A DNA stretch of 23,204 nucleotides, from positions 1 through 23,204 of the forward strand of contig JBCDCZ010000036.1 in assembly GCA_039180865.1 (NCBI GenBank), given 5' to 3'. The position numbers were made by a program, and so were the translations under genes. Below, one piece after another: positions 1 to 7,966 of the stretch. The notes under the pieces were generated by a model. It saw only the letters and a program-made list of their open reading frames with translations, was not told the origin of the DNA and made no database searches. Every line of letters starts with the position of its first letter. The stretch's first letter is position 1. Source of the stretch: JBCDCU01 sp039180865. GTDB taxonomy: Bacteria > Pseudomonadota > Alphaproteobacteria > Rhizobiales > JACESI01.

Positions 1-345
1 CTCGTTCGCATAGATCCCGTCTTCCGGGAGCGTGTGATGAGATTGATGGCATCCGAAATCGACAATCTCAGAACCCACTTCACGATGCTTAACAAGAAGC
101 ATGCCATTGGCAGGCTCGCGGCATTTTTATGTTTCTTTACAGAACGTTATGGAGAAGAACAGAGCGATGGCATTCGACTGTCTCTGCCGATGGCGCGCGA
201 AGATATTGCCGACTTTCTTCACCTCACCGCTGAAACGGTGAGCCGGCACTTCACGTACCTCAAGAAAGAAGGGACGATTGTCTGCATGGGCCCTCGTGCA
301 CTCAACATCGTCCGACTGGCGCGTTTGAGACAATTGGCCGAATAA
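1..345 (+). CDS. Crp/Fnr-family transcriptional regulator, FNR type (C-terminal part)
   Basis: The reading frame is open to the left edge, so the N-terminal sensor domain lies outside the window. What remains is the end of the dimerisation helix and the winged helix-turn-helix. The recognition helix, around LTAETVSRHF, carries the E-x-x-S-R pattern that in FNR contacts TTGAT half-sites; CRP proper has a different pattern there. It is followed by a wing region of the usual length and ends normally at TAA. Because the N-terminus is missing I cannot tell whether it has an iron-sulfur cluster (FNR), haem (DNR) or no cofactor (FixK). It converges on the two-component pair on the other strand, with 48 bases between the stop codons. 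The subfamily call is good and the exact member is open. Confidence 0.85.
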   Translation, partial: LVRIDPVFRERVMRLMASEIDNLRTHFTMLNKKHAIGRLAAFLCFFTERYGEEQSDGIRLSLPMAREDIADFLHLTAETVSRHFTYLKKEGTIVCMGPRALNIVRLARLRQLAE

Positions 346-393
346 GATCTCCGGACGCTTCGATCCCGTCGCGAAGGTATGCGCTAGTTTTGC

Positions 394-1107
394 CTAAGCG
401 TCGGGATCGTAGACATATCCGATACCGCGGACCGTACGAATAATCTGCGGCTTCGTCGGATTATCTTCAATTTTGCGACGCAGTCGCGAGATCCTGATAT
501 CGATGCTCCGGTCAAAGGGATCCCACTCACGGTCATGCGCCTTTTCCAGGATCTGATCGCGATTGAGCACCCGGCCTTTGTTTTCGGCAAAGACCTTCAG
601 AAGATTGAACTCCATCGCCGTCAACGAAACGTCTGCACCTGAAGAATCCGTGAGTTTCGCGGCCGGAATGTCGAGCCTGTACTGGCCAAATTGAGCGTGT
701 TCTTCTGAAACAGCCTTCGGAACCACTTGAGGCGCCGTTTTTCGGCGCAACACCGCTTTGATGCGCGCTTCGAGTTCGCGAAGATCAACCGGTTTAGCGA
801 GATAGTCATCTGCGCCCATTTCAAGTCCGACGATACGGTCGACAACTTCTCCCGCCGCTGTCAGCATAACAACGGGAACATCATTCTCAGTTCTCAATCT
901 GCGCAGTACGCTGAGACCATCCTCACCTGGCATGTTGATATCAAGAACAATCAAATCGATGCCACCGGAAGTAAGCAAAGTTCGAAGGTCAGGCCCATTG
1001 GCAGCCGACAAAACACCATAGCCTCGTTTCTTCAGGTATTCCTGCAGCATCTCGCGAACATCCACTTCATCGTCGCAGACAAGAATGGTGGTGTCGGCAT
1101 TTGTCAT
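394..1107 (-). CDS. OmpR/PhoB-type response regulator
   Basis: The 237-residue protein has a receiver domain at residues 7-122 and a winged-helix DNA-binding domain at about 142-235. The acidic pocket D12/D13, the phosphoacceptor D56 in VLDINMPGEDG, T83 and K105 are all present, so it should be phosphorylatable. The C-terminal half contains the family pattern around RSIDIRISRLRRKIEDNP and ends with the typical VRGIGYVY strand. Its start codon overlaps the stop of the hybrid kinase gene upstream as ATGA, so the two are translationally coupled and this is very likely the kinase's output regulator. The sequence resembles single-copy OmpR-like regulators of alphaproteobacteria, but I cannot name the regulon. 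A DNA target cannot be inferred from the window. Confidence 0.93.
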   Translation of the reverse strand: MTNADTTILVCDDEVDVREMLQEYLKKRGYGVLSAANGPDLRTLLTSGGIDLIVLDINMPGEDGLSVLRRLRTENDVPVVMLTAAGEVVDRIVGLEMGADDYLAKPVDLRELEARIKAVLRRKTAPQVVPKAVSEEHAQFGQYRLDIPAAKLTDSSGADVSLTAMEFNLLKVFAENKGRVLNRDQILEKAHDREWDPFDRSIDIRISRLRRKIEDNPTKPQIIRTVRGIGYVYDPDA

Positions 1108-3383
1108 CTTTGCGCCCTTTTCGGCTCAGCGAGGATCTTGTGAACCAGCTTGCGCAGTTCGACCGGGGAAACTGGCTTTTCCAGAAATGGCCTGTTGGCT
1201 TCTTTGAGGAAGGTTTGCGATGAAAGGCCCATCGTATCACCCGTTATGAAACCGGTCCGTTTGGCGAGATCGGGATGGTCGCGCAAGATGACCTCATAGA
1301 GGCCCCGACCATCTACATCGGGCATATTGAGATCGCTCAGAACCAGATCGTATTTTTGGTTGCTTAAGCGCGAAAGTGCGACGGCACCGGTACTCGCAAA
1401 ATCAACCACAAAACCATCTCTCTTAAGGATTTCTGCAATTAATTCAGCGACATCAGGTTCATCATCGACAACCAAAGCCCGCAACGCCATCTTTACGGGC
1501 CCAGGGGTTTGATCGTTACCGCTCGCGCCATCCGTCGGCTTCGCGATCGGCAGCGTGATGCAGAAATGCGCGCCCTCCAGTACCGCAGGATCAAGCCAGA
1601 TATGTCCTCCGTGGGACCGAACGGTGCGATGGCAAAAAGCAAGCCCGATACCGGTCCCGTCACCCACATCCTTTGTTGTAAAGAAAGGTTCGAAGATACG
1701 CGCGCGGAGATGGTCCGGGACACCCGGGCCATTGTCCGCCACCCTGATCTCAAGGTTTCTTGCATCATCGCTCACACTGGCTGAGACAACGATGCGATCT
1801 CCAGACCCGGATTTAGCGATCGCCTGCTCAGCGTTGATCACCAGATTGATGATAACTTGTGTAATCTGGTCGGGATCAGCGACAAGATCCGGCAAACCGT
1901 CCGGCACAATTTGTTCGATGGACAATCCATCGCTTTGGTAGCCAAAGCTTGCAACATCGGCGGCTGTTGCAATCACAGAGCCGATATCGACGCGTTCCAT
2001 TTTAGTCGGTTGCTGGCGGGCCATGGCGAGAAAGGTCTTGACGATTTTTGCGCAGCGCTCCGCCGCGCTCCCGATCTTCTCCACCCGCCTGACAAGATCC
2101 GGATCCCGGACCTCCTCCTGCATCATCAAAGCATGACCGACCACGACTGAGAGTGGATTGTTCAACTCATGCGCAACACCGGCAAGCAACTCACCAAGTG
2201 CCGACATTTTCTCGTTCTGGAATAGGAGGTTACGCTGAGTTTCAAGTTCCTCCTGCATGGCCAGTTCATCGGTCAAATCGATCACGGTCGTCACGACAAC
2301 GTCGTCTCCCCGATATTCAGCAATCCGTCCATAAATGAGTGCCGGGAACGTTTTACCGTCTCCATTTATAAGCGTGACTTTGAAGTCATCGACATGTCCA
2401 TCGGCCAGTGTCGCCGTCACATAATCTGCTCGGTCATCAACAGCTTTGAAAAAGTCCCTGATCGAAAGAATTTTTCCGAAAAGATCGGAGGCAGCCGGCG
2501 AGCGATAGATGATTTGCCCATCATCAAGCCGCGCCATGACAACCGCTGCCGGGCTTGAATCGAGAACATGGCGCACAAGGATGTCACCCTCGCGTTCAAC
2601 GGCCTCGGCCTGTTTCTTTGAGGTAATATCAGTCCGGGTCACGACGAAACCACCCAGGTTTGTCGGATGCACGGACACAAGATACGACGAACCGTCGGTC
2701 TGATTGAGTTCGAAATCCTGAATGTATTGAACGCCGTTTTCGAGGCGATTGGATACCCACTCTTCCTCCCGGCCGATCGCGTCCTTATAGATCCCCCGGC
2801 GCGCCGACTCACGCATCAGGATTTCCCAGGAAAGGCCCGGCTTCAGGAGGTCCGCGACACCCTTATTCATCTTGCGGTAGCGCTGATTGCACATGACGAG
2901 ACAGCTATCGTCATCGTAAAGCGCGAACCCTTCGGAAAGAGATTCGATGGCATCTCGCAGAACATCACGAGCTTTCCGAATGCCCTGATCGCGTCCCGTG
3001 CTGTCATCGATGTCGAGGACAGAGCAGGCAACCACAGCGCGGCCATTTTGTTCGCCGCGAACAACCGACAATTTCAGCCATGTCCCATCTTCAGGTCCGC
3101 AATTGGCGAGCACCGGAACATCGTGAGCAAAGCCATCGATCTTGATCTGCTGAATGGCAATCTCATTTTTCTCGGTTTCGATCAGAACATCATTGATCGT
3201 CAACGGATGCCCGTCGCTGACAAGATCGGCAAATAAGGCATCGAATGCGGCATTCTTCGCAACGACATCGCCGGTCTGGGCATCGCACAGCCAACGCGGA
3301 ATCGGGTTTGGGAGCGTTTTCAGCCCTTCGAAATCAGGCTCGTATTCGACCGAAAGTCCGTCACGGAAGTCATGCATGTCCAT
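1104..3383 (-). CDS. PAS-containing hybrid sensor histidine kinase, soluble
   Basis: The 759-residue protein has no transmembrane segment or signal peptide, so it should sense in the cytoplasm. N-terminal PAS-like regions span about 20-125, 140-255 (GFALYDDDSCLVMCN, a PAS_7-like pattern) and 265-370. A HisKA helix follows with phosphoacceptor H405 in GVAHELNNPLS, then an HATPase_c domain with the N box near N517, the G1 box at D550-G554 and a GTGIGL lid at about 577-581. The C-terminus is a full receiver domain (residues 635-755) with D684 and K736. The architecture PAS-PAS-PAS-HisKA-HATPase-REC is that of a hybrid kinase, here paired with an OmpR regulator encoded by the overlapping downstream gene. 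The attached receiver may act as an intermediate or phosphate sink; no Hpt domain is visible nearby. The ligand is unknown. Confidence 0.92.
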   Translation of the reverse strand: MDMHDFRDGLSVEYEPDFEGLKTLPNPIPRWLCDAQTGDVVAKNAAFDALFADLVSDGHPLTINDVLIETEKNEIAIQQIKIDGFAHDVPVLANCGPEDGTWLKLSVVRGEQNGRAVVACSVLDIDDSTGRDQGIRKARDVLRDAIESLSEGFALYDDDSCLVMCNQRYRKMNKGVADLLKPGLSWEILMRESARRGIYKDAIGREEEWVSNRLENGVQYIQDFELNQTDGSSYLVSVHPTNLGGFVVTRTDITSKKQAEAVEREGDILVRHVLDSSPAAVVMARLDDGQIIYRSPAASDLFGKILSIRDFFKAVDDRADYVTATLADGHVDDFKVTLINGDGKTFPALIYGRIAEYRGDDVVVTTVIDLTDELAMQEELETQRNLLFQNEKMSALGELLAGVAHELNNPLSVVVGHALMMQEEVRDPDLVRRVEKIGSAAERCAKIVKTFLAMARQQPTKMERVDIGSVIATAADVASFGYQSDGLSIEQIVPDGLPDLVADPDQITQVIINLVINAEQAIAKSGSGDRIVVSASVSDDARNLEIRVADNGPGVPDHLRARIFEPFFTTKDVGDGTGIGLAFCHRTVRSHGGHIWLDPAVLEGAHFCITLPIAKPTDGASGNDQTPGPVKMALRALVVDDEPDVAELIAEILKRDGFVVDFASTGAVALSRLSNQKYDLVLSDLNMPDVDGRGLYEVILRDHPDLAKRTGFITGDTMGLSSQTFLKEANRPFLEKPVSPVELRKLVHKILAEPKRAQR

Positions 3384-3632
3384 GCGCCTAACGTATCGGG
3401 GCGATGTTTCAGTTCGTTTTCTACAGACCCAACGAACGTTTCAATTGTTTCAGTGAGAGATCGTGGGGCGAGACGGGTTCGCCGTCAAGATATTGAGTTT
3501 CTTGGCAATCTGAGATCGCCACAAGATCCGGCAGAGTGCAACAAATGAAACGAAACTCGCCTTTGCCGGACAAGGGACTGAAACACAGCGTCTTTATCTC
3601 AGTGTCATCGACACACGAACGGAACCAAGCCG
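3384..3632. other. Divergent intergenic region between kinase and hydrolase genes
   Basis: This stretch should contain promoters in both directions. I see several GTTTC/GAAAC pentamers (in and around 3408-3450 as GTTTC, and in and around 3545-3590 as GAAAC) but no convincing sigma-70 pair and no long perfect dyad. An 86-codon frame on the - strand (3421-3681) crosses it; see the findings. No RNA gene is evident. Confidence 0.35.
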
Positions 3633-4454
3633 ATGACCAAGACTGTTTCAACGACCACTCCTGTTTTCGCACTTCACGCATCAGCCTCCGGGCCTTCGCA
3701 ATGGCACCGGCTTTCTGTCGACCTCGCTGAACGGCATGAGCTAATCGCAATCGACTTGAAAGAGCGCCTGTTTGCTGGACCCCATAATGACCAAGGGCAA
3801 CTGGAAGAGGTCGCGAGATTTGCGATCGATACAATTGAAGATGTCGGGCAACCGGTTCATCTCGTCGGCCACTCTTTTGGTGGTGCTGTATCACTGAAAG
3901 TCGCGGCCCTGCGGCCCGATCTCATCGTCAGCCTGACGATCTATGAGCCGACAGCGTTCTTTTTGGCAGACACTGAAAGTGCCGAAGAAATGACTGCAAT
4001 GGATGGCTTACGTAGCGTTGCCGAGGATCTTCGGGCGCACAAGGAAGCCGGGCGTTCTGATCTCGGGATCCGTCAGTTCATCGCTTACTGGAATGGCGCA
4101 GACTTTTGGGACCACTTGCCGGAAAGCACCCATCGGCGTCTCGCGGCAACGGCTTCATCGGTCGTAGCGGACTTCGCTGCCATCTTCGCGGAGACTGCCG
4201 AACTCAAGGATTTCGCGGCGCTTTCGATCCCAACACTCATTTTGTCAGGTATGGAATCCCCGATGCTTGCACAAAGGATTAGCGCTCGATTGGCGGCCAC
4301 TATGCCTGGTGCCCGGCTCGCAATCCTTCCCGGCCTCAATCACATGGCGCCTCTGACCGACCCCGACTGGGTGAACCCTAGGATTTGCCAACACATCGCT
4401 GAAATAGAACGGAACGCGGCACGCGTCTGCTGGCCGAAACCACAGGCTGCATAA
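3633..4454 (+). CDS. Alpha/beta-fold hydrolase
   Basis: The 273-residue protein has the classical alpha/beta hydrolase layout. An oxyanion-hole segment LHASASGPSQW lies near residue 14, the nucleophile elbow is G79-H80-S81-F82-G83-G84, and the catalytic histidine is probably H237 in LNHMAP. The acid is less clear and may lie in the TLILSGMESP strand end, near E208. A lid region falls at about 105-190. There is no signal peptide, so it is cytoplasmic. A weak GGAAC ribosome site precedes the start. It is followed after 31 bases by a methyltransferase gene on the same strand, so the two are probably co-transcribed. Relatives include esterases, meta-cleavage hydrolases and haloperoxidase-like proteins. 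The substrate cannot be deduced. Confidence 0.87.
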   Translation: MTKTVSTTTPVFALHASASGPSQWHRLSVDLAERHELIAIDLKERLFAGPHNDQGQLEEVARFAIDTIEDVGQPVHLVGHSFGGAVSLKVAALRPDLIVSLTIYEPTAFFLADTESAEEMTAMDGLRSVAEDLRAHKEAGRSDLGIRQFIAYWNGADFWDHLPESTHRRLAATASSVVADFAAIFAETAELKDFAALSIPTLILSGMESPMLAQRISARLAATMPGARLAILPGLNHMAPLTDPDWVNPRICQHIAEIERNAARVCWPKPQAA

Positions 4455-4563
4455 AGCGGCCTCAATAAGCGGAAGGAGAGGAACAATGTCTGCTCCAAAC
4501 GCGTTGTCAGTGCTCGCCTTACTGGCGGGAAAACACCCCCGAACCCTAAAACCGGAGACTAAA

Positions 4564-5394
4564 ATGAACATGCAAATCATCCAATCGGACACACCGGACT
4601 TCACGGTCATTAAGGCAAAGCAGAATGCCGCCTGGGCATCCGGCGACTACAGCCGGATCGGCACCACGCTGCAACTCGCCGGCGAACAGCTCGCAGAGAG
4701 GGCAAATCTCGCTCCGGGATCGCGGGTTGTAGATGTAGCGGCCGGTAACGGCAACGCTACGCTCGCTTTTGCCAGGCGCTGGTGCGCGGTCACTTCGACC
4801 GATTATGTCCCCTCGCTTCTGGAACGCGGGAAAGCGCGCGCCCAGGCGGAAGGTCAAAACGTTACGTTTCAGGTGGCGGACGCCGAGGACATGCCCTTTG
4901 CCGATGGTGCATTCGACGCGGCAACATCAACCTACGGCGTGATGTTCACACCGAACCAGGAAAAGGCAGCCTCTGAGCTCCTGCGTGTGGTTCGCCGAGG
5001 CGGTAAAATAGCGCTCGCAAACTGGACACCGTCCGGCTTCATCGGCTTGTTGTTTAAAACGCTTGGTCGTCACGTTCCGCCACCGGCGGGCGTTCAATCA
5101 CCTGCGCGCTGGGGCGATATCACCTGGTTGAGGGAGACGTTCGGACCGGCCGCCGAAGATGTCTCCGTCGAGACCCGCGACTTTGCGTTTCGCTATTATT
5201 CACCGGAAGCTTTCGTTGACTTTTTCCGGACGTTCTATGGTCCAATGCACAAGGCCTTCATCGCAGTCGGTGAAGAGGGTGCGCAAGCGCTCGAAAGGGA
5301 CATCCTGGATCTAATCGCAACATTCAATGTCGCCCGGGATGGAACGATGAATGTTCCGTCCGAATATGCGGAAGTCATTATCACCAAGGCATGA
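4564..5394 (+). CDS. Class I SAM-dependent methyltransferase
   Basis: The 276-residue protein carries the SAM-binding motif I as VVDVAAGNGNATLA (residues 56-69), an acidic residue at the end of strand 2 (D80 in TSTDY) and a motif-II-like segment at ADAEDMPFADGAFD. This is the Methyltransf_11/UbiE-like fold. The central segment, with LANWTPSGFIG and VPPPAGV, is typical of a widespread uncharacterised subfamily acting on small molecules. I chose the start at 4564 because related proteins begin near here. An in-frame ATG at 4486 with a better GGAGAG site would add 26 residues with no domain character. The gene follows the alpha/beta hydrolase and ends just before a strong terminator. The substrate is unknown. 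Confidence 0.88.
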   Translation: MNMQIIQSDTPDFTVIKAKQNAAWASGDYSRIGTTLQLAGEQLAERANLAPGSRVVDVAAGNGNATLAFARRWCAVTSTDYVPSLLERGKARAQAEGQNVTFQVADAEDMPFADGAFDAATSTYGVMFTPNQEKAASELLRVVRRGGKIALANWTPSGFIGLLFKTLGRHVPPPAGVQSPARWGDITWLRETFGPAAEDVSVETRDFAFRYYSPEAFVDFFRTFYGPMHKAFIAVGEEGAQALERDILDLIATFNVARDGTMNVPSEYAEVIITKA

Positions 5395-5408
5395 CTTTAT
5401 TCATGACA

Positions 5409-5440
5409 TTTTGCCCCTGGCGTTCGCGCCGGGGGTAAAA
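5409..5440. terminator. Rho-independent-type, possibly bidirectional terminator
   Basis: A 14-bp stem closes on a TTCG tetraloop (5423-5426). The left arm runs from TTTTG at 5409 through CCCC and GGCG; the right arm mirrors it and ends in TAAAA at 5440, with only two G-T wobbles. The outer TTTT/AAAA pairs give an A-tract before and T-tract after the hairpin on either strand. It sits 14 bases after the methyltransferase stop and separates that unit from the globin-cyclase unit. Confidence 0.85.
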
Positions 5441-5517
5441 CAATTCTGGCCAATGTCTCAGTGTTGTGTTGTATTTTTAAAGGCGTGAGCTGGGGTCCTG
5501 TTAGAGAGACAAATCCT

Positions 5518-5883
5518 ATGGTGGAACAGACACTTTTCGACAAGTACGGAGGTTTCTCAAAAATCTCCAAGGTCGTGATGGCGTTCTACGACACCTTGCT
5601 CGACAGCGATGAGATCGGCCCCTTCTTCGACGATATCGACATGTCGCGCATGGTTGACCATCAGACCAAATTTGTCGCGTCACTCCTCGGCGGCCCGGCA
5701 GCCTATACCGACAATCAATTACGCCAGATGCATGCCCGCCTACCGATCGAAGACAGTCATTTCGATGAATTGAAAGTGGTTCTTGCGGGAACCTTGAAGG
5801 ACCACGGTTTCGATCCGGGCGATATCGAAGCGGTTCTGGCCGAATTCGAGAAACGACGCGATCACATTCTGGATCGGGCCTGA
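5518..5883 (+). CDS. Group 1 truncated haemoglobin
   Basis: The 121-residue protein is a 2-on-2 globin. It has the early double-glycine turn YGGFSKIS (G11-G12), the B-helix FY pair with Y24 as the probable B10 tyrosine that hydrogen-bonds the ligand, HQTKFVASLLGGP spanning E helix and E-F turn, and a proximal (F8) histidine at H72 in QMHARLP. Length and motifs fit group 1. I chose the ATG at 5518, which follows an AGAGAG ribosome site. An upstream in-frame start at 5461 would add 19 residues of no globin character. The stop overlaps the next gene's ATG by one base, so globin and cyclase are translationally coupled. The globin could therefore be the O2- or NO-binding partner of the cyclase. 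That role is inference; NO detoxification is the alternative. Confidence 0.92.
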   Translation: MVEQTLFDKYGGFSKISKVVMAFYDTLLDSDEIGPFFDDIDMSRMVDHQTKFVASLLGGPAAYTDNQLRQMHARLPIEDSHFDELKVVLAGTLKDHGFDPGDIEAVLAEFEKRRDHILDRA

Positions 5884-6938
5884 TGTCAATTGAAGCAATC
5901 AACGAACAATTACTGCGCGCAATCGGTGTCGGCGTGGCGCTGCTTGATCGCGCCAGCCTCACTTTCCAGTTCCACAACGACACCTTTGTCGAATGGTTCG
6001 GCGAGAACATCGGAGCCCATCTGGTCTCGGGCGTTTTCAATGACCTCAGTCTCGATGACCTCAATTCTGCACTCAATGAAGCGGGTCGCTATACCGCCGA
6101 AATCAAGCACAAGAAGAAGCGCCGGACGATGGTGATCGCCGCAGACTTCACCGCAGCCGGTGAAAGTGGTCAGGATATCATCGTTCTAGTCTGTCAGAAC
6201 ATCACGCGGATCCGCGAACTGGAATCGATGATCGATTCCTATTCGATGATGGTCGAGCGCAATACTCGTGAGATTAAACGCGAAAAGGAACAAGTTGAGA
6301 AACTTCTCCTCAACATCATGCCGCGCGCGGTCTACGAGGAATTCAAAACTTTCGGGGTTGTGACGCCTCAACTCTACAATCCGGTCTCGGTTCTGATGCT
6401 CGATTTTATCGGCTTCACCAAGGAAGTCGCTTCATCTGATCCGAGTGTCACCGTCACCGAGCTCAACGATATTTTCAGCGCCTTTGACCGAATTGGTGAG
6501 CAATTCGAGTGTGAGCGCATCAAGACAATGGGTGATGCTTACATTGCGGTTGCAGGATTGCCGAATCCGACGCCGGACCACGCACATGCCGTTGCCAATA
6601 CGGCAATCCGTTTCATTCGCTATCTGGAACGCCGTAACGCCAGTCACCCGAAGAAATGGCAATGCCGGATAGGTCTTGCCACTGGCGCCGTCGTCGGATC
6701 CGTCGTCGGAATCCAGAAATATGTCTACGACGTCTTTGGTCCGGCAGTGAACCTTGCGTCACGTTTGCAGGAATTCTCCGAGCCCATGGCAATCACTGTC
6801 CAGGACGAAATGGCCGCAACGCTGCGGGACCAGTTCGAACTGCAGGATCTTGGTGAGAGGGATGTTCGCGGCCTTGGCGAACAAACGATCTGGAGGCTCT
6901 ACGATAGCAAGAAGCTGGAGATCTCCAGCCCATCTTGA
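5883..6938 (+). CDS. Class III adenylate cyclase with N-terminal PAS-like domain
   Basis: The 351-residue soluble protein has a PAS-like region at about 8-110, a coiled-coil signalling helix at 110-145 ending in LLLNIMPRAVYEEF (resembling the linker of soluble guanylate cyclases), and a class III catalytic domain at 165-345. Metal aspartates are D174 (LMLDFIGFT) and D218 (KTMGDAY). The base-specifying residues are K214 and D283 (YVYDVFG), the adenylate-cyclase pair rather than the Glu/Cys of guanylate cyclases. The transition-state residues N290 and R294 are in the NLASR motif. All residues needed for activity are present. It overlaps the globin gene by one base. It probably makes cAMP in response to a gas or redox cue carried by the globin or the PAS-like domain. 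It converges on a LysR gene 14 bases away. Confidence 0.92.
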   Translation: MSIEAINEQLLRAIGVGVALLDRASLTFQFHNDTFVEWFGENIGAHLVSGVFNDLSLDDLNSALNEAGRYTAEIKHKKKRRTMVIAADFTAAGESGQDIIVLVCQNITRIRELESMIDSYSMMVERNTREIKREKEQVEKLLLNIMPRAVYEEFKTFGVVTPQLYNPVSVLMLDFIGFTKEVASSDPSVTVTELNDIFSAFDRIGEQFECERIKTMGDAYIAVAGLPNPTPDHAHAVANTAIRFIRYLERRNASHPKKWQCRIGLATGAVVGSVVGIQKYVYDVFGPAVNLASRLQEFSEPMAITVQDEMAATLRDQFELQDLGERDVRGLGEQTIWRLYDSKKLEISSPS

Positions 6939-6952
6939 CGAGGCTGGTCACA

Positions 6953-7849
6953 CTATCGGTGTCTGTCTGTAAGCGACCGCCAGATTGCGTCACGCGAATG
7001 CGTATCCCGCTCACGCAATCTGCGAGCGACGATTTGCATTTCTACGCGCCCCAGGTCATCTCCAAGTTCCGTTAGGCTGCCATCTCTCAACTGGATGCGC
7101 GCAAGAGCCTCCGGAACCCAGGCGACCCCCATTGACGCCGCCGCGAATTGCAGCGCCGCAGGGGTCAACGCCGTTTCGGTAGTGATGGTTATCCGGCATT
7201 TTCTTTCAAGCTTTGGCAAGATACGCCGAGCGATGACGGAGCCAAGAAAGACGTCGGAAGGATATCCGACAACATCAAGGTCACCATCGTGAAAACGCTC
7301 AAGCATGGTTTCGACATCCGGGGTTGCATAGACCGGCACCAGAGTCTCTGAAGCAATGACCGCGTCTTCCACGAGGCTATTGCGAACCCGTTCGCTCTCG
7401 TTTTCGATCCTGTATGTCAGGGCCAATTGCGCCTGACGGGTCATCAAGAGAGTTTCGCACTCATCGAGGTTTGCAGATCTCAGACGAACATGGACATTAC
7501 CCGTCCGCGTTACGCCTTTGACAATTTCCGGTCCCAAAGATGTGGAGATTGCATGCTGGGCTGCGATGACGATCAATGTTGATCCGGTGCGTGCCTCCGC
7601 CTGTATCTCTTTGATCAGCATGTGTTGCTGATGTGCGTGCGCGCGGATTTTCTCGCTGTGTTTTTGAAGTGCCTCACTTGCCCTGTTCGGCTTCGATGAG
7701 CGATCAATCAATTCAATGCCCAACATAGCCTCCAAAGCCTGAACGCGCCTTGAAAACGCGGATTGCGAAATATTGCGCGCAGCAGCGGCTCCCACCACCG
7801 ATCCGGCGTCAAGCAATGCTAAGATATCATCCAGCCAATCTGTGCGCAT
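6953..7849 (-). CDS. LysR-family regulator, probably of the cysteate operon
   Basis: The 298-residue protein has an N-terminal winged helix-turn-helix (residues 3-60, with ARNISQSAFSRRVQALE as the recognition region) and a substrate-binding domain at about 90-290. It is divergent from the CuyA-like gene with 117 bases between start codons. That is the usual layout for a LysR activator of the adjacent catabolic operon, and the gap contains a T-N11-A dyad. Inference: it senses cysteate or a related C3 sulfonate and activates the operon, as expected of a CuyR-type regulator. The effector is not visible in the sequence. The start ATG at 7849 has a GAGG element upstream. Confidence 0.88.
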   Translation of the reverse strand: MRTDWLDDILALLDAGSVVGAAAARNISQSAFSRRVQALEAMLGIELIDRSSKPNRASEALQKHSEKIRAHAHQQHMLIKEIQAEARTGSTLIVIAAQHAISTSLGPEIVKGVTRTGNVHVRLRSANLDECETLLMTRQAQLALTYRIENESERVRNSLVEDAVIASETLVPVYATPDVETMLERFHDGDLDVVGYPSDVFLGSVIARRILPKLERKCRITITTETALTPAALQFAAASMGVAWVPEALARIQLRDGSLTELGDDLGRVEMQIVARRLRERDTHSRDAIWRSLTDRHR

Positions 7850-7867
7850 TGGCGCCTCACTCTAATC

Positions 7868-7904
7868 ATGCAAGGATTGCATAAAGATGCCGACATCTTT
7901 GCAT
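7868..7904. promoter_or_regulatory. Tandem dyads in the LysR-cuyA divergent promoter
   Basis: The first dyad (7868-7882) is ATGCAA-GGA-TTGCAT, a perfect palindrome that fits the LysR T-N11-A box (T7869 and A7881). The second (7883-7900) is AAAGATG-CCGA-CATCTTT, also perfect and directly abutting. Further ATGCAA-type half-sites lie at 7899-7904 (TTGCAT) and 7925-7930 (ATGCAA), and an 8-base palindrome TTGATCAA at 7935-7942. Such a ladder of half-sites fits a LysR recognition-plus-activation site for the downstream operon. Binding is inferred, not shown. Confidence 0.65.
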
Positions 7905-7966
7905 TTGTAAAGCCATCAATACTGATGCAAAACCTTGATCAAAGATTGAAATAGAGGGATTAGATC

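Noticed and set aside
358..376. CTTCG / CGAAG hairpin between the Crp/Fnr and response regulator genes
   Set aside because: Only five base pairs and no T-run, too weak to call a terminator.
7935..7942. TTGATCAA as an FNR/FixK box
   Set aside because: FNR-type sites need two half-sites separated by four bases (TTGAT-N4-ATCAA). Here the halves are fused, so it is only a short palindrome.
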